From Umboniibacter marinipuniceus (GTDB taxonomy: Bacteria; Pseudomonadota; Gammaproteobacteria; Pseudomonadales; DSM-25080), in assembly GCF_003688415.1 (NCBI RefSeq), contig NZ_REFJ01000003.1, forward strand, positions 372,001-436,000: a DNA stretch of 64,000 nt. Reading direction: 5' to 3'. The notes below the pieces were generated by a model that worked only from the letters and a program-made list of their open reading frames with translations, made no database searches and had not been told where the DNA came from. The first letter of the stretch is position 1, and each line of letters begins with the position of its first letter. The position numbers and the translations under genes are program-made. Below are positions 1 through 6,644 of this stretch, piece after piece.

Positions 1-1
1 C

Positions 2-346
2 TCTACTCAAGAAGCACAAGAAAATATTGGTATTGAGGTAGCGCTAAAGTTTGCCAAATATAGTGACAATGGCACCACTACCAGCGCCGTAAATTTCCCA
101 GAGGTGGCACTTCCAGAACACCACAACAGTCACCGTATCTTGCACGTTCATAAAAACGTCCCCGGAGTCTTGGCGGCAATTACTGATGTATTGTCTAGTA
201 ACGGTGTAAATATCACTGGTCAATATCTTCAAACCGCTGAGGATATTGGCTATGTTGTGGTTGATGTTGAGCACGGTCAAGGTTCTAAAGCGCTTGATAA
301 GCTATCCTCTATTGAGCACACCGTTCGCTGTCGAGTTCTTTTCTAA
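2..346 (+). CDS. serA: D-3-phosphoglycerate dehydrogenase, C-terminal end (partial)
   Basis: Only the last 114 residues are in the window; the reading frame is open to the left edge. It contains the end of the nucleotide-binding region (STQEAQENIG, the helix that follows the catalytic domain in SerA) and a complete C-terminal ACT domain (HRILHVHKNVPGVLAAITDVL, then GVNITGQYLQT). In SerA the ACT domain binds L-serine and mediates feedback inhibition of the first step of serine synthesis. The gene is transcribed towards the minus-strand bacteriocin-like cluster, and an inverted repeat follows its stop. Identification rests on the ACT domain plus the typical upstream helix and is secure; the catalytic part cannot be checked. 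Confidence 0.9.
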   Translation, partial: STQEAQENIGIEVALKFAKYSDNGTTTSAVNFPEVALPEHHNSHRILHVHKNVPGVLAAITDVLSSNGVNITGQYLQTAEDIGYVVVDVEHGQGSKALDKLSSIEHTVRCRVLF

Positions 347-360
347 GCTGATGTGAACAG

Positions 361-400
361 CTATCGGTAGTGTTTAGCGTCAAGCTCAGCCTACCGATAG
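361..400. terminator. Inverted repeat between convergent serA and the bacteriocin-like cluster
   Basis: A perfect 10-bp inverted repeat, CTATCGGTAG and CTACCGATAG, is separated by 20 bases. The right arm includes the last codons and stop of the minus-strand membrane protein. It lies exactly between convergent genes, where a bidirectional terminator is expected, but neither side has a clear T-run, so rho-independent termination is not certain. Confidence 0.4.
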
Positions 401-744
401 AGCTTGGGAACGCGAAAATAGTATACCGCGTAGAGTATGGCGCTAAGCCAGATAAATCCGGCCAAAAACGCATGCATATAAGGGCTCAATAGCGCGTAAA
501 CACTTCCTGCAGCACCCATGGCCACCAAATATTGCACCCCCACTCTTGCCGTCACGGGTCCATCCTCACGATTTGCGGGAAACAACCACACTAACAATCC
601 ATAGAGGGCCACAATCGGCACCCAGGCTTTCCAAGAAAACAAAGTAACGAAGAATCCTGCAAACATTGATGCTGCCGCCGTGGCGATGGTCAAGCTGACC
701 GGCTCTTTAAAACTGACCAGTTGAGTTAACGTTTCTCGAGTCAT
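391..744 (-). CDS. Small four-helix membrane protein; candidate bacteriocin immunity protein
   Basis: This is a 117-residue protein that I cannot place in a named family. Four hydrophobic stretches at about residues 17-38, 42-56, 68-86 and 89-109 suggest an inner-membrane protein; short charged loops lie between them (for example PANREDGP). A good ribosome site (AGGGAG) precedes the ATG. It is the last gene on the same strand as the adaptor, C39 ABC transporter and three double-glycine peptides, 90 bases after the last peptide. Small multi-helix membrane proteins beside such peptides are often their immunity factors, so that role is inferred from position and topology only. A hairpin in the gap may set a different expression level. 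It could equally be an unrelated membrane protein. Confidence 0.75.
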   Translation of the reverse strand: MTRETLTQLVSFKEPVSLTIATAAASMFAGFFVTLFSWKAWVPIVALYGLLVWLFPANREDGPVTARVGVQYLVAMGAAGSVYALLSPYMHAFLAGFIWLSAILYAVYYFRVPKLYR

Positions 745-793
745 TGTAGCTCCCTGCTAAGTGATGATAACGTCCGTTGTTAATCAGAAGGTA

Positions 794-813
794 ACACTGA
801 GCAAGCTCAGTGT
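794..813 (-). other. Hairpin between peptide genes and candidate immunity gene
   Basis: ACACTGAG and CTCAGTGT form an 8-bp perfect stem around a CAAG loop, with CTTCTG rather than a T-run downstream on the minus strand. It sits after the third peptide gene and before the membrane protein gene. It may be a weak attenuator or an RNA stabiliser that separates high peptide expression from lower expression of the next gene. Confidence 0.4.
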
Positions 814-833
814 CACTGTTACTCCTTGTTGAA

Positions 834-1022
834 TTACGCGGGTTGAGCCGCTTCCTCCTTCGGCGGTGGTGCTGGAGCCGGATCATCTAGTCCATCTAAG
901 AATTGACTCGTCTTCTCAGCAATGTAGCCCAACGCAACGCCGGCCAGAAAGGCGCCCCCAACAATCAAGATGACGCCACCGCCATCCACTTCGGCCTGTT
1001 CGTCCAAGGTGAGTTCCCGCAT
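834..1022 (-). CDS. Double-glycine leader bacteriocin-like peptide C (62 aa)
   Basis: The precursor starts with MRELTLDEQAEVDGGG, very like the leader of colicin V and of lactobin A/cerein 7B-type class IIb peptides, so cleavage after the Gly pair by the neighbouring C39 transporter is expected. The core opens with a hydrophobic, glycine-spaced helix (VILIVGGAFLAGVALGYIA) with GxxxG-like spacing, followed by an acidic and Pro/Ala-rich tail ending in AAQPA. The start is set by a GGGGGTGAG ribosome site just upstream; an upstream ATG that would add 11 residues has no comparable site and would break the leader pattern. That ribosome site lies in the last codons of peptide B, and the two genes are one base apart, which suggests translational coupling. 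The product is probably secreted; its activity is unknown. Confidence 0.85.
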   Translation of the reverse strand: MRELTLDEQAEVDGGGVILIVGGAFLAGVALGYIAEKTSQFLDGLDDPAPAPPPKEEAAQPA

Positions 1023-1023
1023 G

Positions 1024-1212
1024 CTACTCACCCCCATCCGAAGCAAGATAGCCACCTACAGCACTGCCTACAGCGGTGGCTGTAGCCGCCGCTGCCGATA
1101 GCACGTAAGGTGAAGCGTAGGTTACCAAACGTACGGCCAGCATCACCGTTACTGGGTTAATGAAGATGCCGCCGCTCACTTCCTGTTGTTGCTCAGAGTT
1201 TAGTAATTCCAT
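1024..1212 (-). CDS. Double-glycine leader bacteriocin-like peptide B (62 aa)
   Basis: The precursor begins with MELLNSEQQQEVSGG, a double-glycine leader ending in the usual VSGG. The core is hydrophobic and small-residue rich: a VTVMLAVRLVTYASPYVL segment, then an Ala/Thr/Gly segment (SAAAATATAVGSAVGGYLA) and a polar SDGGE end. This resembles pore-forming two-peptide bacteriocins and microcins. An AGGAGGT ribosome site precedes the ATG and is embedded in the last codons of peptide A, only two bases away. Peptides B and C have matching lengths and both carry Gly/Ala-zipper segments, so they are plausible partners. No cysteines occur in the core. Function is inferred from leader, composition and transporter context. 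Confidence 0.85.
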   Translation of the reverse strand: MELLNSEQQQEVSGGIFINPVTVMLAVRLVTYASPYVLSAAAATATAVGSAVGGYLASDGGE

Positions 1213-1214
1213 TT

Positions 1215-1379
1215 CTAGACACCTCCTGTGGCGCTTTGATCAAAGACGAGTTCCTCGGGGGTCCAACCAAACATTTCAAATTCTGGTCGAACACCATTCG
1301 GCAGTTCGATGTAGATGATTGATGGTGGCGGATAGCCACCGCTTACTTGTTGCGCTTCACTGATAGATAACTCAGTCAT
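1215..1379 (-). CDS. Double-glycine leader peptide A (54 aa), unusual acidic Pro-rich core
   Basis: A short frame below usual size cut-offs encodes a 54-residue precursor. It starts with MTELSISEAQQVSGG, an unmistakable double-glycine leader, preceded by a ribosome site (AGGAG). The predicted core begins YPPPSIIYIELPNGV and continues with Glu/Phe/Trp-containing sequence (EMFGWTPEEL) to a TGGV end. It is acidic, Pro-rich and not strongly amphipathic, unlike the two hydrophobic peptides that follow. It is 27 bases after the C39 transporter gene and two bases before peptide B. It could be a third bacteriocin component, a secreted signal, or a chaperone-like accessory peptide; the sequence does not decide this. 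The closing GGV codons also form the ribosome site of the next gene. Confidence 0.8.
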   Translation of the reverse strand: MTELSISEAQQVSGGYPPPSIIYIELPNGVRPEFEMFGWTPEELVFDQSATGGV

Positions 1380-1406
1380 ATTGCACTCCTTTGCTTCGCC
1401 TGAACC

Positions 1407-3488
1407 TCAGGCCTGGACTGATGCACCTTGCATCAATTTGCTTACATCCACCAAGCCGGTGGCTGTTAATTCATAAACGGTATTGGCGGCGGCGATTGCA
1501 GCGCGGCGATGGGCAATAGACACCACGGTGATACGCAGAAGCTTAATATTAGCCAGAAGCTGAGCTTCAGCGGCATCGTCTAAATGGCTTGTTGCCTCAT
1601 CTAGCAGTAACAGCTTAGGGCCCTGATAGAGTGCTCTTGCGAGGAGCACCCGTTGAATTTGTCCCTGCGAAAGTGCTGTATCTAGATCGCCAACAATGGT
1701 TTCTAAGCCCATTGGAAGCTGCGCTACCAAGTCATGTAGTCCGCAACACTGCATAGCTCGCTCCAGCGCAGCTTCGTCAACCTGACCCGCGAAACTACTA
1801 ATGTTCTCTATCAGGGTCCCCGAGAGCAGCCGATCATCCTGTAGCACTTGGGCCACTGACGGGCGAATGTCAACACCTACCCCATAACCTACTTCTTCTC
1901 CGTGAATGAACACAACCCCCCGATCAGCGGGTAAATGACCACCAATAATTGCCATCAGCGTAGACTTTCCAACACCAGAAGGGCCGGTAATAACAATCAT
2001 CTGCCCCGGTTCAACATGTAATTCAAGCTGGCTAAATAGCTCCACCGAGCTATGGGCAATTCGATAGGAGATATCGTGAATACTAAGAGTTCCCGCCCCG
2101 TCGCGAAGCAGCGTTTTCAGCTGCTTGGGCTGCGCTTCAATCAAGTCATCGATACGATCGAGGTGAAGACCCATCACACGGAGCTGACACACTTTGTCCA
2201 CCACGGTATTAATCCGCTCATAGAACAACCCTCGATAACTTACGTAAGCAACCATATGACCAAGCGTCCAAACGCCATCAAGTACCAAATGAGACCCCAT
2301 GAAACTGAGAACCAGGCCTTCACCGGCAATAATTAACAGTTGAATTTGATTGGCCCGAAGTAGCTTCATACCCGCTTGATAGCTCAGATCTGCGGACTTT
2401 TCCTGAGTCGTGTTCCAGCGTTGAAGGAATGACGCTTCCATACTCAGTGACTGAATGGATACCATACTTCGTAGCATTTCAACTCGTTGCGAATGCTCCT
2501 CCGCCGCAGCGATAACGGCGCGCTGCTGGAGTGCCCGTACGCTTGCATAGTGCCACCAACGAATAGCGATAAGTAACAGACTCATTGCACAGCTTATTAA
2601 CGCTAGGGTTAAAGAGTAGAAAAACAATACCACGCAGAGCAGCAGGGCAAAGCTTATGGCAATCGCCAAGGGAACCAGAAGCTGGCTGAATGCGCCCCGT
2701 AGCTCCCGAATCGATTCAAACCTAGAGATGAGATCACCAATATTACGCTGCCGAAAGAAGTCCACGGGGATGGTTAGCAAGTGCCGAAATAGCTGCCAAG
2801 ATAGTGACTTGTACAAACTATTATCAACGTTTGCCAACAGCCAATCCCGCGTATACTGCAACGCCACTCGCAAGACTAATAACAGAGAAAAGGCCGCGAG
2901 AAGCAACGTCATTAGGCGCGTATCACCCAGCATAATCCCGCGATCAATAAGTAACTGAATGTAATAGGGAGCTGTCAGCATGAGTAGCTGCGCCGCGATA
3001 CTTAAGCCTACCAACCAGAGCATCGCTCGATTGAAGCTGGCACCCACTTTGATCCACTTGCGAAGCGACCCGCTGCCTGCTGGCAAAGTTAGTCTTACCG
3101 ACGTATCAGCAGAGCACTCCAGTGCAACGCCGGTGAATTGTTCACCAACCTCAAGCCAGTCACAACGACGTCTCCCCACGGCTGGATCAATGATGTCTAT
3201 ACCCTGACGACCAACCTTCTCAAGGACCACAAAATGGTTGAAGCCCCAGTGAATAATGCATGGCAGTGTCAGTTGACTCAGTTGAGCTTTGGAAAGTCGA
3301 AGCGCTCGACAGCGGAATCCTAGCTGCTGCGCTGCCTCCGATAGTTGCATCAACGTCATCCCAGACTGAAAGCTAGAGAACTTTCGCCGCATCGCCCCTA
3401 GGTCCACCTTTGCATCGTAGTGATTGGCTACCATGGCTAGCGAAGCGAGACCGCACTCCGCCATGCCGGCCTGAAGAAACACCTTCAT
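1407..3488 (-). CDS. Bacteriocin-processing ABC transporter with C39 peptidase (CvaB type)
   Basis: This 693-residue protein would cut double-glycine leaders and export the peptides. The N-terminal C39 domain has oxyanion Gln6, catalytic Cys12 in AECGLASLAM, His85 in HWGFNHFVVLE and Asp101 in DPAVG, so the protease looks active. About six membrane helices follow (roughly residues 155-430). The ATPase domain has Walker A GPSGVGKST (502-510), signature LSQGQ (606-610), Walker B LLLLDEA (626-632) and a His switch in SIAHRR (660). The N-terminus is short: only five residues precede Gln6, where CvaB has about 20 more. Its ATG overlaps the adaptor stop by four bases, so the two are co-translated. 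The tandem leader peptides directly downstream are the obvious substrates. Confidence 0.95.
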   Translation of the reverse strand: MKVFLQAGMAECGLASLAMVANHYDAKVDLGAMRRKFSSFQSGMTLMQLSEAAQQLGFRCRALRLSKAQLSQLTLPCIIHWGFNHFVVLEKVGRQGIDIIDPAVGRRRCDWLEVGEQFTGVALECSADTSVRLTLPAGSGSLRKWIKVGASFNRAMLWLVGLSIAAQLLMLTAPYYIQLLIDRGIMLGDTRLMTLLLAAFSLLLVLRVALQYTRDWLLANVDNSLYKSLSWQLFRHLLTIPVDFFRQRNIGDLISRFESIRELRGAFSQLLVPLAIAISFALLLCVVLFFYSLTLALISCAMSLLLIAIRWWHYASVRALQQRAVIAAAEEHSQRVEMLRSMVSIQSLSMEASFLQRWNTTQEKSADLSYQAGMKLLRANQIQLLIIAGEGLVLSFMGSHLVLDGVWTLGHMVAYVSYRGLFYERINTVVDKVCQLRVMGLHLDRIDDLIEAQPKQLKTLLRDGAGTLSIHDISYRIAHSSVELFSQLELHVEPGQMIVITGPSGVGKSTLMAIIGGHLPADRGVVFIHGEEVGYGVGVDIRPSVAQVLQDDRLLSGTLIENISSFAGQVDEAALERAMQCCGLHDLVAQLPMGLETIVGDLDTALSQGQIQRVLLARALYQGPKLLLLDEATSHLDDAAEAQLLANIKLLRITVVSIAHRRAAIAAANTVYELTATGLVDVSKLMQGASVQA

Positions 3489-4693
3489 AGATTCACCCGC
3501 TCTAGTGGCAGATGTTGCCAGGCACGTTCCAGTAATGTGGCTTGCGATAGCTCAACATCAACTGTCACCGGCAAACCATCTACTAGATGTGAGGCCGCCA
3601 AGCTATCCGAGCGAATAACAGCTTCAGCCCAGTAACCCTGACCGCTATCCGTGATGACAGAGGATGATGCTAAGGTAGTTAGCGCGGCATCAATTAAGCC
3701 TAACTGCCTACCCCGCTCCCCAGCGAGGCGTAATTTAACCGGCGTAGTGAGCCCCACGCGATAGCGCTCATCCGCCGAGAGAATAAACTTCACTCGATAG
3801 TCCTGTTGGCCTGGGGCGAGGCTAAATAGTAAAGCCTGACTATCAACCAGCTGGCCTTCACGCACTGGCATCCAGTCAACAATGCCATCTTCCGGTGCCA
3901 CAATGGTTAGGTGATCATTGCTTTCCAGTGTATAGATCTGCTGATGGATAGCGCGCTGGCGTGATTGAAAACTAAGCTGGTCACTATCCTGTTGCTCTAC
4001 GAGCTGCCATTGACGCTGATGCAATGCCTCAAGCTGTTGATAATGGTGATGAAGGTTGTTAACACTTTCTATTAATTGGATTTCAGCGGTATCCAATTGC
4101 CCCTTCTCCTGATCTAAGTTGGCGTTAGCTAGCCATCCGCGTTCACTGAGTGTTTGCGCCGCAACGTATCGAGCTTTAACACGCCGATGTTCATCAACAC
4201 GCAGTTCTCGGAGCCTCGCCATATCCGTGAGCAGACGATTCAACTGCGTAATTTGTGTTTGCGTTGCTGTCCATTGACGTAGCCTAGCTTGGCGCTGTAG
4301 TTCAAGCTGTGCTACCTCGCCATGCAGTTCCGCCAGCAAGGCATCCTGCTGCTCTCGCACTACCGAGCGCCCGGCCTGCCCCACCATCCACGAACGAAGC
4401 TCGGCCACAACCTGCCCCTGAGTGACTTTTTCTCCAGGACGAATAGATAATTTACTAATATAGGCAGCGGCATCACTACGAATTTCGACCGCGGGCTGGG
4501 CTGCAAAAACCCTTGCTGGAAAGGAGCGATAATCAGGAAACCGCCATGCCGCTACGATCACCACAAAAAGGACGAAGACAACCGCAACGCAGATGGCGGC
4601 CAACTCCAGCCTCCAGGGACTACGATAATTGATCCGAGCGCAGAAATGCGACTCTCGGGCCTCAATAGCTTGCTGGCGAAAGATGTTCCCCAT
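3485..4693 (-). CDS. HlyD/CvaA-family periplasmic adaptor for peptide export
   Basis: A 402-residue membrane-fusion protein. One transmembrane helix lies at about residues 30-50 (AAICVAVVFVLFVVIVAAW), followed by a lipoyl/barrel half (EIRSDAAAYISKLSIRPGEKVTQGQVV), a long Gln/Leu/Arg-rich coiled coil (about 115-250) and the returning lipoyl/barrel half (TIVAPEDGIVDWMPVREGQLV). It should link the C39 ABC transporter to a TolC-type outer-membrane channel, which is not encoded nearby. A strong GAGGAGG ribosome site precedes the ATG. As the first gene of the cluster, preceded by the terminator of malic enzyme, it probably starts the operon, although I could not identify a convincing promoter. Confidence 0.9.
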   Translation of the reverse strand: MGNIFRQQAIEARESHFCARINYRSPWRLELAAICVAVVFVLFVVIVAAWRFPDYRSFPARVFAAQPAVEIRSDAAAYISKLSIRPGEKVTQGQVVAELRSWMVGQAGRSVVREQQDALLAELHGEVAQLELQRQARLRQWTATQTQITQLNRLLTDMARLRELRVDEHRRVKARYVAAQTLSERGWLANANLDQEKGQLDTAEIQLIESVNNLHHHYQQLEALHQRQWQLVEQQDSDQLSFQSRQRAIHQQIYTLESNDHLTIVAPEDGIVDWMPVREGQLVDSQALLFSLAPGQQDYRVKFILSADERYRVGLTTPVKLRLAGERGRQLGLIDAALTTLASSSVITDSGQGYWAEAVIRSDSLAASHLVDGLPVTVDVELSQATLLERAWQHLPLERVNL

Positions 4694-4778
4694 AGGACCT
4701 CCTCATCAAAACGAGGAAGTAGATTAGAGCGTGACAAAAGGAATAACGACTGCTGAAAAGCAGAGAAAAACGAGTTTT

Positions 4779-4816
4779 CGTCGCCCTAGCTGAGCAAGGT
4801 GCTCACTAGGACGACG
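4779..4816 (-). terminator. Strong hairpin terminator after malic enzyme
   Basis: Arms CGTCGCCCTAGCTGAGCA and TGCTCACTAGGACGACG pair over about 17 bp with one mismatch and one bulge around an AGG loop. On the minus strand the hairpin is followed by AAAACTCGTTTTTC. It closes the malic enzyme transcript and insulates the downstream peptide-export operon from it. Confidence 0.7.
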
Positions 4817-4826
4817 TAATACCCAG

Positions 4827-6068
4827 TTAGAGTGGGTAGTGAGCAGGGTAAGGCAGACGCGCAGCACCAGTAGAGATAGCAGCCTTGGCTACGGCATCCG
4901 AGACAACGGTTAGAAGCCTTGCATCCATTGGCTTAGGAATGATGTATTCAGGGCCTTTGCTCAAACTCTCAACACCACAGGCGTCTAACACTTCCTGGGG
5001 TACCGGCTCATTGGTCAGTGCCGCAATCGCGTAGGCTGCAGCCAATTTCATTTCCTCATTGATCTCACGCGCACGCACATCCAAAGCGCCACGGAAAATG
5101 TACGGGAAACCTAACACGTTATTCACCTGGTTTGGAAAGTCAGAACGACCCGTAGCCATGATGACATCGGGACGAATAGCTTTCGCAACCACCGGATCAA
5201 TCTCTGGGTCAGGGTTCGAACAAGCAAAAACGATTGGCTTAGGCGCCATTTTCTTCATTTGAGACTCAGACAGTAAGTTCGCACCAGAGAGTCCCAAAAA
5301 GATATCCGCACCATCGATCGCATCATCCAAAGTACGGCGATCCGTCTCGATGGCAAACGCCTGCTTGTATTCGTTCAGGTCGTAGCGCTCGGTTTGAATT
5401 ACACCACCACGATCAAGCATGAAGACATTCTCTCGTTTCAAACCAGCAGAGATCAGTAGATTGGTGCAAGCAATTGCCGCAGAGCCGGCGCCTAAACATA
5501 CCATTTTCACATCTTCGATACGCTTACCTTGAACTTCTAAGGCACTCAACATTCCAGCTACCGTTACGATTGCCGTACCATGTTGATCATCGTGGAAGAC
5601 TGGAATATCACAGGCTTCAATACAGGCTTTTTCAATTTCGAAGCATTCCGGCGCTTTGATATCTTCGAGGTTAATGCCGCCAAATGTTCCCGCAATACGA
5701 ACGACGGTATCAATAATATCCTTGGGCTCAGACGCATCAATCTCGATGTCAACAGAATCAATATTCGCAAAACGCTTAAACAGTAGCGCTTTACCTTCCA
5801 TTACTGGCTTTGAAGCCAATGGCCCCAGATTCCCTAGGCCGAGAATGGCACTTCCCGTTGAAATGACCGCAACCAGATTACCTTTGCCTGTATAACGGTA
5901 GGCAGCTTCCGGATCTTCGGCAATGGCCTTAACGGGTTCAGCAACACCTGGACTATAGGCAAGCGCCAAGTCACGCTGAGTTTCCGCTGAGGTCGTCAGC
6001 TCAATACTAATTTTCCCGGGGGTCGGGTACTGATGGTAATCTAGCGCAGCTTGCTTTTCGTCTGTCAT
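4827..6068 (-). CDS. maeB: Malic enzyme, short form without phosphotransacetylase domain
   Basis: Malate plus NAD(P)+ is converted to pyruvate and CO2. The 413-residue protein has the malic N-terminal domain with YSPGVAEPV and the catalytic Lys region GKALLFKRFANID, metal-binding acidic residues in HDDQHGTAIV, and a Rossmann domain starting MVCLGAGSAAIACTNLL. Family members called MaeB in enteric bacteria are about 760 residues with a C-terminal phosphotransacetylase-like domain; here that domain is absent, as in many pseudomonads. Cofactor preference cannot be judged. Its place upstream of rpmE and priA is conserved in related bacteria, which suggests that the peptide-export cluster was inserted between it and serA. 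Confidence 0.93.
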   Translation of the reverse strand: MTDEKQAALDYHQYPTPGKISIELTTSAETQRDLALAYSPGVAEPVKAIAEDPEAAYRYTGKGNLVAVISTGSAILGLGNLGPLASKPVMEGKALLFKRFANIDSVDIEIDASEPKDIIDTVVRIAGTFGGINLEDIKAPECFEIEKACIEACDIPVFHDDQHGTAIVTVAGMLSALEVQGKRIEDVKMVCLGAGSAAIACTNLLISAGLKRENVFMLDRGGVIQTERYDLNEYKQAFAIETDRRTLDDAIDGADIFLGLSGANLLSESQMKKMAPKPIVFACSNPDPEIDPVVAKAIRPDVIMATGRSDFPNQVNNVLGFPYIFRGALDVRAREINEEMKLAAAYAIAALTNEPVPQEVLDACGVESLSKGPEYIIPKPMDARLLTVVSDAVAKAAISTGAARLPYPAHYPL

Positions 6069-6210
6069 GTCGTGTGCCTAAAAAGGTATGTGGAGTGCCA
6101 GTCAATATAACAAATGATGAACCACTTGAGGGTTCAAATAATCAATAGTAAGTATGCACTTTAGTAATGGTAGCCAATAAAATGTGACCGACCAGTCATT
6201 TTAAGTGCAA

Positions 6211-6237
6211 AAAAAAGCGCTCCGAGAGCGCTTTTTT
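6211..6237 (-). terminator. Rho-independent terminator of rpmE
   Basis: AAAAAAGCGCTC and GAGCGCTTTTTT form a 12-bp stem around CGA, with T-runs on both strands. It lies 18 bases after the rpmE stop and could also stop any transcription coming the other way. Confidence 0.9.
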
Positions 6238-6254
6238 CTTCAGCGTAGGGTGTC

Positions 6255-6467
6255 TTACTTGTAAGAACGACCGCCGAAACGCTGTTTGAAACGATCAACA
6301 CGACCGCCTGCATCAAGAACCTTCTGCTTACCTGTGTAGAACGGGTGGCACTTTGAACAAACGTCGATGTGGAAATCTTTACCGATAGTAGACTTAGTCT
6401 CTACCTTGTTGCCGCAAGAACAGGTTGCAACAACTGAATCGTATGCTGGGTGAATATCGTTTTGCAT
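6255..6467 (-). CDS. rpmE: 50S ribosomal protein L31, zinc-binding type
   Basis: A 70-residue L31 of the zinc form: four cysteines occur as CSCG (16 and 18) and CSKC (37 and 40), followed by the conserved HPFYTGKQK and [12 protein letters not shown]31 bridges the two ribosomal subunits. The zinc type is usually the main copy under zinc sufficiency, with a Cys-less paralogue used under limitation; no paralogue is in the window. It is divergent from priA, as in many gammaproteobacteria. Confidence 0.97.
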   Translation of the reverse strand: MQNDIHPAYDSVVATCSCGNKVETKSTIGKDFHIDVCSKCHPFYTGKQKVLDAGGRVDRFKQRFGGRSYK

Positions 6468-6644
6468 GATGAACCTCGTTATGTGCCGCCACTTGATCTC
6501 TCGTCAAGCACCGCACCAAGTCAATGAAATTTGAGCGCGCATCCTAACAGAAGAATTGATAATTGCCAAACGTATTTAATGTGGTTACAAATGCGTATAC
6601 TAACAAACTCAGCAACAAATACTCAGTCGATAGGTGAAACAACT

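Noticed and set aside
1023-1055. Upstream start for peptide C adding 11 residues
   Set aside because: It would disrupt the leader pattern and lies within peptide B; the GGGGGTGAG site supports the downstream ATG.
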